This document shows positions 25,709 to 31,731 of a stretch of 33,690 bases of DNA, piece by piece. Under the pieces are notes generated by a model. The model was not told the origin of the DNA and made no database searches. It worked only from the letters and a program-made list of their open reading frames with translations. Source of the DNA: a virus. The translations under genes were made by a program, and so were the position numbers. The stretch is from positions 1-33,690 of the IMG/VR virus record IMGVR_UViG_3300035670_000790; one strand, given 5' to 3'. Position 1 is the first letter of the stretch; each line of letters starts with the position of its first letter.

Positions 25709-25773
25709 AAATGTCTTATATACTTGAACTGTGTGCTTGTTAATATGGACACATCAACCACGGAGATGCAGAC
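25709..25773 (+). promoter_or_regulatory. Duplicated promoter/leader block, copy 1
   Basis: A 65-base block ending at the ATG of the next gene, repeated at 29718-29782 with exactly the same spacing. The left part shares AAATGTCTNATNTACTNGA; the right 29 bases before the start codon are almost identical, from TATGGACACATCAACC through CGGAGATGCAGA, including the GGAG ribosome-binding site. TAATAT at 25741 could be a -10 box. It faces away from the late promoters, making 25660-25773 a divergent control region. Confidence 0.6.
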
Positions 25774-25944
25774 ATGAGCAAGTACCACGTTACAAAAGAA
25801 GGGTTAAGGGTTGGCGCTGGCGGTTATCCGATATGCGGAACAAGAAACAAGGACAGATATTTTGTTGTGACGCTGAAAAAATCAGATTTTGAAGCGTTAC
25901 CGCCTGAGCAACAATGCAGTAAGTGCGCGGTAAGAATTAAATGA
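25774..25944 (+). CDS. Small hypothetical protein, first early gene
   Basis: 56 residues, MSKYHVTKEGLRVGAGGYPI through CSKCAVRIK. C47-x2-C50 and an earlier Cys could make a small metal site (first CGTR near residue 21). It starts right after the duplicated leader with its GGAG site, and ends at an ATGA overlap with the next gene. Probably an early regulator or accessory protein; function unknown. Confidence 0.65.
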   Translation: MSKYHVTKEGLRVGAGGYPICGTRNKDRYFVVTLKKSDFEALPPEQQCSKCAVRIK

Positions 25945-26081
25945 AACCAAAATCTGAACTCATGGCCAGACTTCGCAAGGAGCGAGCTGGCAAGGGGCTG
26001 GTAGAGCTGCGGCTGTGGCTTACGCCAGAACAGAAAGAGCGCGTCTTGAAGTGCGTGTCGCGGCTGAAGCGTGACGCATAA
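25941..26081 (+). CDS. Small ribbon-helix-helix-like protein
   Basis: 46 residues: KSELMARLRKERAGKGLVEL, then RLWLTPEQKERVLKCVSRLK. The Lys/Arg helix, 'GLVELRLWLTPEQ' strand and following helix resemble short phage proteins thought to bind DNA through a ribbon-helix-helix fold. Starts at ATGA. Its stop TAA forms part of the left box of the first attC-like site in array 2, so it is the last phage gene, or an unflanked cassette ORF, before that array. Confidence 0.6.
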   Translation: MKPKSELMARLRKERAGKGLVELRLWLTPEQKERVLKCVSRLKRDA

Positions 26082-26134
26082 TCCAGAGCTAACCGGCTCG
26101 CGTTAGCGAGTCCGAGTTGAGCGAATTGTTATGT
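26076..26134 (+). repeat. attC-like site 2, first of array 2 (59 bp)
   Basis: Outer boxes GCATAAT (26076-26082, final C changed to T) and GTTATGT (26128-26134). Arms GCTAACCGG (26088-26096) and CCGAGTTGAGC (26112-26122) pair throughout except A26115 and G26119, two extrahelical bases on the right arm. Loop CTCGCGTTAGCGAG is itself self-complementary. The 59-bp length and two-bulge structure are classic for attC. Read on the minus strand it begins ACATAACAATTCGCTCAAC, very close to the start of common class 1 attC sites. Confidence 0.9.
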
Positions 26135-26156
26135 GCTGGTAAGGTAAGGGGTATTT

Positions 26157-26333
26157 ATGGAATATGAAGAACTGAAACGAAGATGCGAAGTCATTGAACA
26201 ATGCTTACCCGATTCTCCATTTAAGAATCAAATTATAGAGCTGCATAAAGAGATGCTTTACCGGATTGATTCTTTAGGACAGGCATTAGAAGCAACGAAT
26301 GACGAATTGGCTGATTTGCTTTATAGCACATAA
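26157..26333 (+). CDS. Cassette ORF, 58-residue helical protein
   Basis: MEYEELKRRCEVIEQCLPDS to ...LADLLYST. Mostly acidic helix with two Cys. AAGGGG lies upstream of ATG 26157. The stop TAA lies in the left box of the next site. Its cassette is bounded by GTTATGTGCT (26128-26137) and AGCACATAAC (26325-26334), a perfect 10-bp inverted repeat. Function unknown. Confidence 0.65.
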   Translation: MEYEELKRRCEVIEQCLPDSPFKNQIIELHKEMLYRIDSLGQALEATNDELADLLYST

Positions 26334-26402
26334 CCCAGAGCTATGGGGCGAGCGTAGCGAGTCCAACGAACGGAGTGAGTGACCATGAGCGAATTGTTAT
26401 AT
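26328..26402 (+). repeat. attC-like site 3 (75 bp, extended loop)
   Basis: Outer boxes ACATAAC (26328-26334) and GTTATAT (26396-26402). Arms GCTATGG (26340-26346) and CCATGAGC (26383-26390) pair except for G26387, one extrahelical base on the right arm. The long middle contains its own short complementary pieces, like the variable terminal structure of many attC sites. Confidence 0.88.
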
Positions 26403-26418
26403 GGCTAAAGGAGATTAT

Positions 26419-26745
26419 ATGAGCGTGATTTGTAGAAACACCGGATGCAGACAGGAAATAGAATGTATAAATTGCGATTGTGGGTTAGTGGTTTATTTGC
26501 ACAGTCTAACACCGCAGGCAAAAACAATGACTTGGAATGAATGGAGAGCCGCTGGCGGTTGTGGGCTTTCTATGTTAGCAGATGGTGAACTGCATAGGAG
26601 CGGGATATTAGAAAAGCCATTGGCTATACAAAACCCGCTGCTAGGAGATGTTGCGCGTGGTTCTGTTCTTGCAGAGCGCGAGATTGCAAGATTTGGGTAC
26701 AAGAATCTAGGCATGGATAATTGGGCTGTGCGAGAAGCCATATAA
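26419..26745 (+). CDS. Cassette ORF, Cys-rich protein
   Basis: 108 residues from ATG 26419, which has AAAGGAG six bases upstream; a longer in-frame start ATG 26401 lies in the attC box. Residues 5-23 carry six Cys (ICRNTGCRQEIECINCDCG), probably a zinc-binding knot, followed by a Trp-containing helical body. No family recognised. The cassette ends GTTATATGGC and GCCATATAAC are a perfect 10-bp inverted repeat. Confidence 0.65.
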   Translation: MSVICRNTGCRQEIECINCDCGLVVYLHSLTPQAKTMTWNEWRAAGGCGLSMLADGELHRSGILEKPLAIQNPLLGDVARGSVLAEREIARFGYKNLGMDNWAVREAI

Positions 26746-26792
26746 CCCAGTTTTTCAGCGGGCGAAGCTCCGGTGCAAAACCGTTGTTAGGC
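26740..26792 (+). repeat. attC-like site 4
   Basis: Outer boxes ATATAAC (26740-26746) and GTTAGGC (26786-26792); GTTAGGC fits GTTRRRY exactly and is the commonest integron right box. Arms TTTTTCAGCGG and CCGGTGCAAAA pair with two mismatches around GCGAAGCT. The boxes do not match each other because each belongs to a different neighbour cassette. Confidence 0.82.
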
Positions 26793-26818
26793 GTTGTAAT
26801 TAACGAGAGGTAGAGAAG

Positions 26819-27022
26819 ATGGACGAAATCAGGAAATATAGATTTACAATTGATGTAGAGATTCAGATTTCAGGAAGGCAGATAGACGAAGAAAAAATAA
26901 ATCAGATGCTTGTATGTTCGACTAATGAGCATGGAATGCCTGGAGTGCTTTTCGATGATGATGATTTAGATATTCAGGCATTTAGTAATTCGTGGGAAGT
27001 TTCATGCGATAGGATCGCCTAA
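26819..27022 (+). CDS. Cassette ORF, 67-residue acidic protein
   Basis: MDEIRKYRFTIDVEIQISGR, with an acidic DDDDLDIQ segment near the end. The alternating pattern in residues 5-20 suggests a beta strand pair. GAGAGG precedes the start. The stop TAA lies in the cassette's right box; ends GTTAGGCG (26786-26793) and CGCCTAAC (27016-27023) are complementary over 8 bases. Function unknown. Confidence 0.65.
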   Translation: MDEIRKYRFTIDVEIQISGRQIDEEKINQMLVCSTNEHGMPGVLFDDDDLDIQAFSNSWEVSCDRIA

Positions 27023-27023
27023 C

Positions 27024-27083
27024 ACTGGGTTAGACATCACATGACGGGAAGTTTTACGTCATATCAGCGGAATGTCTAATACC
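27024..27083 (+). repeat. Type B palindrome, copy 2, right end of array 2
   Basis: After the cassette end GCCTAAC comes ACTGG, then GTTAGACAT (27029-27037), core GACGGGAAGTTTTACGTC (27043-27060) whose ends TGACG/CGTCA pair, and ATGTCTAATACC closing the outer arm. GTTAGACAT and ATGTCTAAT are inverted with one mismatch, so it looks like a minimal cassette without an ORF. It has no T tract, arguing against a simple terminator. Confidence 0.8.
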
Positions 27084-27136
27084 ACAATTGCTATGGATTG
27101 CTAGAATGAGGCTGTAAATCAAACGAGGGTACGCAA

Positions 27137-27358
27137 ATGAAAAACATAGTGATAGTAGGTATTTTAGTAATCGGAGCGGCTTGGTACGGGTATAACCGTG
27201 ACCTGACGATTATCAAGGAATCAGCCAGTGACAGGATGCACGCCATGCAGGAAGCCTGTAGAGAGCAGGGAGCGGAGTATATGGATATGGGGTTTCAGTT
27301 TGATAGTGACGGCAAGGAAGTGTTCAGCCTTACCTGCCGCATGGGAGTAGCAAGATGA
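27137..27358 (+). CDS. Small membrane-anchored protein
   Basis: 73 residues: N-terminal membrane segment IVIVGILVIGAAWYGY, then a polar periplasmic or cytoplasmic domain with two Cys (C40 and C68) that could form a disulphide if exported. GAGGG precedes the start. It is the first gene after array 2 and is coupled (ATGA) to the next small membrane gene. Function unknown. Confidence 0.65.
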   Translation: MKNIVIVGILVIGAAWYGYNRDLTIIKESASDRMHAMQEACREQGAEYMDMGFQFDSDGKEVFSLTCRMGVAR

Positions 27359-27501
27359 AGCGACCAATGGCAACACGTATAACCCCTGTCACTGATACAT
27401 GGCAGGATGGGTGGAACAAGCCTAAAGCATGGGAGGTGGCACTAGCCGCCTTCGGGCTGGCACTGATGCTGGCTTTCTTCCTGTCACTGTTGGCGGTGTG
27501 A
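27355..27501 (+). CDS. Small C-terminally membrane-anchored protein, 48 residues
   Basis: MKRPMATRITPVTDTWQDGW, then EVALAAFGLALMLAFFLSLL as a membrane helix at the C-terminus. The ATG overlaps the previous stop (ATGA), and the next gene starts one base after its TGA. The paired anchors in opposite ends of two adjacent proteins hint that they may work together, but nothing more can be said. Confidence 0.6.
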   Translation: MKRPMATRITPVTDTWQDGWNKPKAWEVALAAFGLALMLAFFLSLLAV

Positions 27502-27502
27502 T

Positions 27503-28273
27503 ATGAAAGAAAGACCGATACTGTTTTCAGCCCCTATGGTTCACGCCATTCTGGAAGGTCGCAAGACGCAGACTAGGCGGATGGTGAAGGGACAAGAGTT
27601 TTGGGGGGAGTTTTCTCGTAGCGCAAGGCCAATTGATAGCGGCATGTGGAGGGTTGAGGGCTGCGAGCCAATCAATGAGGATTTGCAAGGAAACAAAGTC
27701 ACATTTGTTGATGTTCGCTGCCCCTACGGCCAGCCCGGCGACAGGCTGTGGGTGCGGGAGACTTGGCAGTATTACGACTGGACAGAGGATGGTATGCCGT
27801 GGATCAGGTATTGCGCTGACGGGAAAACAATTATCCGTAGCGCAAATGTGCCTGATGAGTGGAGCGAGAAAATCAGCGGTATCTGGGAGTCGCTGTCTGA
27901 TCCGGCGAATTACGACATCGACCAAAGAGCGGCGGACAGGCGCTGGCGACCATCCATCCACATGCCGCGCTGGGCTTCCCGCATCACGCTGGAAATCACT
28001 GGCGTCAGGGTGGAGAGGCTGAACGATATAAGCGAACAGGATGCGATTGCGGAAGGACTCAAGGCAATTACGAAGGACGGCTCGCTGGTTAAGTACGGCA
28101 TCCCAGACCGTGACGGCCTGCCAGGAGCAGATGATGACGGCTGGCCATGGAAAAAGTGGTGTACCGATCCGAGAGGCGCGTTTTTTGGCCTATGGGAATC
28201 AATCAACGGCGCAGGAAGCTGGCGGCAGAATCCTTTGGTGTGGGTTGTTGAGTTTAAGAGGGTGCATCCATGA
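27503..28273 (+). CDS. ASCH/PUA-like phage protein
   Basis: 256 residues. The start MKERPILFSAPMVHAILEGR with KTQTRRMV, the PYGQPGDRLWVRETW block, and ISEQDAIAEGL with FGLWESINGAGSW are highly characteristic of a widespread phage family. The fold relates to ASCH/PUA-type nucleic-acid-binding domains (short PGD..WVRE segment). Its biochemical role is not established. ATGA overlap with the next gene. Confidence 0.75.
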   Translation: MKERPILFSAPMVHAILEGRKTQTRRMVKGQEFWGEFSRSARPIDSGMWRVEGCEPINEDLQGNKVTFVDVRCPYGQPGDRLWVRETWQYYDWTEDGMPWIRYCADGKTIIRSANVPDEWSEKISGIWESLSDPANYDIDQRAADRRWRPSIHMPRWASRITLEITGVRVERLNDISEQDAIAEGLKAITKDGSLVKYGIPDRDGLPGADDDGWPWKKWCTDPRGAFFGLWESINGAGSWRQNPLVWVVEFKRVHP

Positions 28274-28671
28274 ACCCCCCTATGATAGCAGGGGCGTACC
28301 AGTGGCGCGGTCAGGGGATGGATGCGACCGTACCCAACATGCCAAGGCATACGGTTGATTGCGACTACGGAACAACAGGGAGGCTCAGGTGTGACTGTGG
28401 GGTTAGCAGGTTCAGGGATAGGCTAACATGGCATTATCAGGAGCAGAATAGAAATGGGTATGAATACGAGGAATTGCGGCAGAAATTGGCGGCAGCATTG
28501 CAGGCCGAAATAAACGCGATGGATCGCGTCATCGCACTACAGGACGTGCTGGTGGAATACATGGATGTTGCCAAGGCCGGTGATCAGGTCATCGTTGGCG
28601 GTGGCCTGTGGGATCGCGGCATGGAACAGGTGAAGGGCTACGGAGACTTGCCGTGGGGAGGTAAAGCATGA
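28270..28671 (+). CDS. Hypothetical protein, 133 residues
   Basis: Starts MNPPMIAGAYQWRGQGMDAT, with DCDYGTTGRLRCDCGVSRF containing C31, C40 and C42 and a helical second half (LRQKLAAALQAEINAMDRVI). It is coupled to both neighbours through ATGA. The Cys/His set at residues 27-42 might bind zinc. No family recognised. Confidence 0.6.
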   Translation: MNPPMIAGAYQWRGQGMDATVPNMPRHTVDCDYGTTGRLRCDCGVSRFRDRLTWHYQEQNRNGYEYEELRQKLAAALQAEINAMDRVIALQDVLVEYMDVAKAGDQVIVGGGLWDRGMEQVKGYGDLPWGGKA

Positions 28672-28823
28672 AGCCGTGCAGCCTGTGTAGAACCAACGAG
28701 AAATCCAAAGGAATGACTCGTTGCAAGCCATGCAATGCTGATTATATGAGGGAATACATGCGAAAACGGAGAAGTCATACTGTAGGCAAAGGCCTGTCTT
28801 CCCTGCTTGCAAGAGGTTGGTGA
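28668..28823 (+). CDS. Small zinc-ribbon-like protein, 51 residues
   Basis: MKPCSLCRTNEKSKGMTRCK with PCNADYMREYMRKRR: C4-x2-C7 and C19-x2-C22 make a four-Cys zinc site followed by a very basic helix, as in small phage HNH-related or DNA-binding proteins. ATGA overlap with the previous gene; a terminator follows 17 bases after its stop. Confidence 0.65.
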   Translation: MKPCSLCRTNEKSKGMTRCKPCNADYMREYMRKRRSHTVGKGLSSLLARGW

Positions 28824-28839
28824 TGTGCTTGGAGCAGAC

Positions 28840-28864
28840 TAAAACCCTTCTGGGTCTTTTTTTT
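28840..28864 (+). terminator. Rho-independent terminator
   Basis: AAACCC-TTCT-GGGT followed by CTTTTTTTT. The stem is short (4 pairs plus flanking A-T pairs) but has a compact loop and an eight-T tract. It ends the 27.1-28.8 kb gene group before the replication gene. The 130 bases after it (28865-28995) contain a TATACT at 28898 but no well-spaced -35 box. Confidence 0.6.
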
Positions 28865-28995
28865 GCTTTGGCGTACCGGTGAACTGTATGCGTGTTTTAT
28901 ACTTTGATGTGCGGCTAGGGTAGCTCCCGAAAAGCCTGCCCTGTCTGACGGGCTTGCCGCATATCTTATCAGACCACCTAGACAGAGGTATTACA

Positions 28996-29709
28996 GTGAG
29001 CAACAAATTCCTAGATTTGGCATGGAAAGCCAATGTCACGCATACGCAGAAACTTGTCCTAATATCACTCGCAGATCAGGCTAACGATGACGGCATATGC
29101 TGGCCATCTGTATCAACGACATCCCAGCGCACCGGATTATGCGAACGAGCGACCAGACGCGCACTGGCTGACCTAGAGAAACAGGGTAATATCAAGAGAA
29201 GCTACCACACCGGCAGACCGACAATATACACCCTAACCCCTGCACTAGATGCACCCATGCACGAAATGCACCCCTGCACCACATGCCCCCCACCCCTGCA
29301 CCACATGCAGGACACCCCTGCACCAGATGCCTATGACCCCTGCACCACGAGTCAACATAACCATAAAGAACCATCATTGAACCATCAATTAACCATCATT
29401 GACGCTCCAGCCAAGGCTGTCGCCAAAAAGGTTAGGGCTACTAGGTTGTATTCTGATTGGAAACTACCAGAGGAATGGGCAGAGTGGGCAACGATAGAGG
29501 GTATGGATAGCGTGACAGTTAGGAAGCAAGAGAGCATATTCAGGGACTACTGGATAGCAAAGTCAGGAAAGGATGCTGCCAAACTGGACTGGGAGGCAAC
29601 TTGGCGTAACTGGGTCAGGAGGCATCTAGATCGTAATCCGGTTAAGGCACAGCCTGCTGATGACTTCCTGGCTCGTCACACAGACAGGTCATGGGCTGAG
29701 GGTCTGTAG
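28996..29709 (+). CDS. Replication initiator, helix-turn-helix plus DnaT-like C-terminus
   Basis: 237 residues from GTG 28996, preferred over ATG 28954 because of AGAGG at 28983-28987 and because MSNKFLDLAWKANVTHTQKL is the usual beginning. Residues 1-85 are the helix_turn_helix_36 domain (WPSVSTTSQRTGLCERATRR, ALADLEKQGNIKR). A linker (residues about 80-125) is encoded by the iterons. The C-terminus (ESIFRDYWIAKSGKDAAKLD, WEATWRNWVRRHL) is the DnaT/primosomal type seen in phage replication proteins. It should bind the iterons and recruit helicase, as lambda O does. Confidence 0.85.
   Translation: MSNKFLDLAWKANVTHTQKLVLISLADQANDDGICWPSVSTTSQRTGLCERATRRALADLEKQGNIKRSYHTGRPTIYTLTPALDAPMHEMHPCTTCPPPLHHMQDTPAPDAYDPCTTSQHNHKEPSLNHQLTIIDAPAKAVAKKVRATRLYSDWKLPEEWAEWATIEGMDSVTVRKQESIFRDYWIAKSGKDAAKLDWEATWRNWVRRHLDRNPVKAQPADDFLARHTDRSWAEGL
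29236..29352 (+). repeat. Iterons, putative replication origin inside the initiator gene
   Basis: Six copies of a 17-bp unit, consensus ACCCCTGCACCACATGC, starting at 29236, 29253, 29270, 29292, 29314 and 29336. Spacing is 17, 17, 22, 22, 22 bp; 22 bp is about two helical turns. The last copy is diverged at its end. An AT-rich tract with repeated ACCATCATT-type words (29357-29400) follows and could be the unwinding element. Location inside the initiator gene next to an AT-rich stretch matches lambda ori in gene O. Confidence 0.8.
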
Positions 29710-29717
29710 CCTACGAC

Positions 29718-29782
29718 AAATGTCTAATTTACTGGATTTGCAGGATTGGTAGTATGGACACATCAACCACGGAGATGCAGAT
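29718..29782 (+). promoter_or_regulatory. Duplicated promoter/leader block, copy 2
   Basis: Same 65-base layout as 25709-25773: AAATGTCTAATTTACTGGAT, then at the same distance TATGGACACATCAACC and CGGAGATGCAGA up to the ATG at 29783. The identical spacing with a diverged middle suggests that the ends are constrained by function, probably a promoter plus leader with ribosome-binding site. Confidence 0.6.
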
Positions 29783-29911
29783 ATGAACACACTCAGCAAG
29801 AAACAAGAGATTCAGGTTCGCCGCCAAGCGCAGAAACACTTAAGAGGTATCCCAGCTCGCCAAAATGCTGCAGCCATTGTCAGAGCAGCAGCAGAGATAG
29901 GAAAGCAGTAA
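29783..29911 (+). CDS. Small basic protein, 42 residues
   Basis: MNTLSKKQEIQVRRQAQKHL with RGIPARQNAAAIVRAAAEIG and a KQ end; one basic helix-rich domain. It starts directly after the duplicated leader and its TAA overlaps the next ATG (TAATG). Likely an early nucleic-acid-associated peptide; function unknown. Confidence 0.6.
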   Translation: MNTLSKKQEIQVRRQAQKHLRGIPARQNAAAIVRAAAEIGKQ

Positions 29912-30114
29912 TGAACGACATAGAACTTATGAAAGTGACTGGTTATAACTACACGAAAGACGAGACAAAAAGCTATACCTACGAAGATCAGCACCTAAAG
30001 CTAGAGATGGTGCTGAAGGGTAACGCACTCAATTTCCCGTCACGGTATGAAGTTGAGGAGGCGGTTAAATCACTGTTGAGAGGGGCGTATGGTTATGAAA
30101 ACGAGGATGAGTAA
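29911..30114 (+). CDS. Hypothetical protein, 67 residues
   Basis: MNDIELMKVTGYNYTKDETK to ...YENEDE. ATG 29911 is fixed by the TAATG junction; the open frame extends upstream to 29746 but there it overlaps the leader and the previous gene. Acidic and probably alpha/beta. It overlaps the next gene by about 25 bases. Function unknown. Confidence 0.6.
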   Translation: MNDIELMKVTGYNYTKDETKSYTYEDQHLKLEMVLKGNALNFPSRYEVEEAVKSLLRGAYGYENEDE

Positions 30115-30385
30115 AGCCAGCCTTGATGCTTGGTACTTGAACATGGGAATCGGGCTGACCAGTAAGCAGTTGATAGATGTGGCTGAGTATGTCAGGAAGA
30201 ACGCCAGGAAGCCGATTAGCAACAATCAAATAAGCATTGGAATGAATCTGCCTATCAATGCTGTATCTGCAAGGCGCAATGCCCTAGTGCATCTAGGTGT
30301 GCTAATTAAAGAGCCAGAGTTATCTAAATGCCCTGTGACAGGCAGGGGAGTGAGCAAGGTTAGGCATGTGGGGGTTAAGGTATGA
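30089..30385 (+). CDS. Winged-helix-like small protein, 98 residues
   Basis: GLTSKQLIDVAEYVRKNARK, then NNQISIGMNLPINAVSARRN and ALVHLGVL resemble a winged helix-turn-helix in which the second helix follows 'NNQIS'. GAGAGGGG precedes ATG 30089; ATG 30095 is an alternative. The C-terminus is basic. It may be a DNA-binding regulator or replication accessory factor. Ends at ATGA with the next gene. Confidence 0.55.
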   Translation: MVMKTRMSKASLDAWYLNMGIGLTSKQLIDVAEYVRKNARKPISNNQISIGMNLPINAVSARRNALVHLGVLIKEPELSKCPVTGRGVSKVRHVGVKV

Positions 30386-30693
30386 ACACAGAAAAGCTAA
30401 AACTACTGGAGCTTTGGAAATACAGAATGTTAAGCATGGATATACAGACTGACACACTTATTAGTTGGATGATGGTATCGCCTGAATCCCCGCTTATCAC
30501 TGCTGTTAGTAGGATGATGGAATCATACACCATGACTACGGCACTACTTGTTGGCGATGATAGCGAGTGGCTTACATGGTACTGGCTGGAGTGTGATCTA
30601 GGCAGGAAGCCGAAGCAGGCAGGCAATGGAGATAACATGCGGATGATTGAGAGTATAAACGATCTGGCAGAGTTGATAGATGCGCAAGTGTAA
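30382..30693 (+). CDS. Hypothetical protein, 103 residues
   Basis: MNTEKLKLLELWKYRMLSMD and on; mainly helical, with several Met and Trp and WLTWYWLECDLGRK in the middle. It is coupled through ATGA at its start and overlaps ninG by 14 bases at its end. No family recognised; its place just before ninG suggests a lambda nin-region-like accessory gene. Confidence 0.6.
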   Translation: MNTEKLKLLELWKYRMLSMDIQTDTLISWMMVSPESPLITAVSRMMESYTMTTALLVGDDSEWLTWYWLECDLGRKPKQAGNGDNMRMIESINDLAELIDAQV

Positions 30694-31225
30694 GCTGTGC
30701 AAATCCAAGACGGCAGGGCTAATCATTAACCTTAACGCCTTCTGCTCACTCGACCACGCAATTGAGTGGGCTAGGGATGAGAAGCGGATTCGCGAAACGC
30801 GAAAGAAAGAATCACGGCGTAAAAAGAGAGAGTATTATGAAAACAGCAAAGAGCATTGGGAAAAGAAAGCGCGGATGGCGTGTCATGCTTATGTCCGTTA
30901 CCGCGACAGTGGCAAGCCTTGCCCTGCTTGTGGGATCACTAACCCTGTACAATGGCATGCCTCACACTACAGACCGTCAGGCGTTAACAGCAAATTGCGA
31001 TACGATGCAGAGCGCAACATCCACGCATGTTGTTCCCAGTGTAATACACATATGTCCGGCAACCTCACAAAGTACAGGGCAGGACTGGTTGAACGAATCG
31101 GGGAGGCAGCAGTGGCAGAACTCGATGCCAACCACGAGACAAAGCGGTGGACACTAGATGAGCTGAAAGAGGTTCACAGGTATTACAGTGAGAAGCTGAA
31201 GGAGTTGAAATGCCAAAGTATCTAG
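30680..31225 (+). CDS. ninG: NinG recombination protein (lambda Rap-like)
   Basis: 181 residues. N-terminal C4-x2-C7 with C22 and H26, a Lys/Arg coiled helix, then C81-x2-C84, WHASHYRPSG (H93, H96), NIHACCSQCN (C117, C121) and GNLTKYRAGL. This is the NinG/Rap layout, a structure-specific endonuclease acting on branched recombination intermediates. It overlaps ninB by 16 bases. Confidence 0.92.
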   Translation: MRKCKLCKSKTAGLIINLNAFCSLDHAIEWARDEKRIRETRKKESRRKKREYYENSKEHWEKKARMACHAYVRYRDSGKPCPACGITNPVQWHASHYRPSGVNSKLRYDAERNIHACCSQCNTHMSGNLTKYRAGLVERIGEAAVAELDANHETKRWTLDELKEVHRYYSEKLKELKCQSI

Positions 31226-31620
31226 TAAACACACAAGAAAAAGCATTCAGCGTAGCCAGCATGATTAGCAGCTTGAACCTGGAGAAAGCATGGGACATCA
31301 CTATCGAACCACACGCAGACAAGCGCACACTGCCTCAGAATGCGCTGATGTGGCGTTGGTACACAATAATAGGTAACGAGATAGGCTACACCAAGGATGA
31401 GATGCACAACCTGTTGCGTGAGATGTTTTTGCCGTGGGAGGAGATTGAGCTGAAGGGTGTTAAGCAGAAGCGGCTGATGTCTACCAGTACCGAAGAATTC
31501 AAGACCAAGCATATGAGCGCATATCTTGATGCTATCGACAGGTTTGCAGCTAGTGATCTACGTATAATCCTGCCTCGTTCCAGTGATGCGGCGTATGATG
31601 AGTGGAGTAGGATCAGATGA
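31210..31620 (+). CDS. ninB: NinB recombination mediator (lambda Orf-like)
   Basis: 136 residues, close to lambda Orf (146). PHADKRTLPQNALMWRWYTI is the family signature; GYTKDEMHNLLREMFLPWEE follows. The lambda protein binds single-stranded DNA and SSB and helps load annealing protein. AAGGAG precedes ATG 31210. Adjacent ninG and the downstream Sak3-like gene support a shared recombination pathway. Confidence 0.92.
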   Translation: MPKYLVNTQEKAFSVASMISSLNLEKAWDITIEPHADKRTLPQNALMWRWYTIIGNEIGYTKDEMHNLLREMFLPWEEIELKGVKQKRLMSTSTEEFKTKHMSAYLDAIDRFAASDLRIILPRSSDAAYDEWSRIR

Positions 31621-31664
31621 CTACGAGCAATGTCGTATATAAATCAGCATTGGAGTGTGGATAA
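31617..31664 (+). CDS. Possible 15-residue coupled ORF after ninB
   Basis: ATG 31617 overlaps the ninB stop as ATGA and reads MTTSNVVYKSALECG before TAA. It may be a chance frame or the remnant of a gene broken when array 3 entered. Nothing else is seen in 31665-31695. Confidence 0.25.
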   Translation: MTTSNVVYKSALECG

Positions 31665-31695
31665 TAGAGTTGTGGTGAGTGAAAGGAAGAATTAA

Positions 31696-31731
31696 ATGAC
31701 TACTGAACTTGTGCGACTTGTTAGGCTATGA
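31696..31731 (+). CDS. 11-residue leader peptide across the array 3 border
   Basis: AAAGGAAG lies seven bases upstream of ATG 31696, a better ribosome-binding site than most genes here. The frame reads MTTELVRLVRL and stops at TGA 31729-31731, overlapping ATG 31728 of the first cassette ORF (ATGA). It would feed ribosomes into a cassette that lacks its own site. The attI1 site of class 1 integrons is known to hold a similar short ORF that boosts cassette translation. Confidence 0.5.
   Translation: MTTELVRLVRL
31720..31726 (+). repeat. Single GTTAGGC box at the left border of array 3
   Basis: A perfect GTTRRRY box one base before the first cassette ORF, without the palindromic arms of the attC-like sites. 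It is complementary to the right end of the same cassette, GCCTAAC at 31914-31920. It therefore looks like a simple, attI-like or secondary insertion point. Confidence 0.6.

Noticed and set aside
25745-25770. Loose likeness of the duplicated leader (TAT...CACGGAGA) to the T7 RNA polymerase promoter
   Set aside because: Agreement is mainly in the final GGAGA, which is better explained as the ribosome-binding site of the following ATG, and no phage RNA polymerase gene is visible.
26740-26792. tRNA or other structured RNA gene at the inter-ORF palindromes
   Set aside because: No cloverleaf or T-loop; the conserved outer boxes and bulged arms fit attC-like recombination sites.
27024-27083. Type B palindrome as an ordinary rho-independent terminator
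   Set aside because: The stem is interrupted by unequal internal bulges and no T tract follows in any copy; the core is inverted in one copy.
28868-28903. Promoter TTGGCG...TATACT before the replication gene
   Set aside because: The spacer is 24 bases, too long for sigma-70, and no other -35 candidate is at 16-18 bases.
28954-28995. Longer replication initiator starting at ATG 28954
   Set aside because: The extra residues (MPHILSDHLDRGIT) are not like the family, and GTG 28996 has AGAGG at the right distance.
29236-29352. CRISPR array
   Set aside because: The repeats abut or are separated by only 5 bases, too short for spacers, and lie within a coding sequence; they are iterons.
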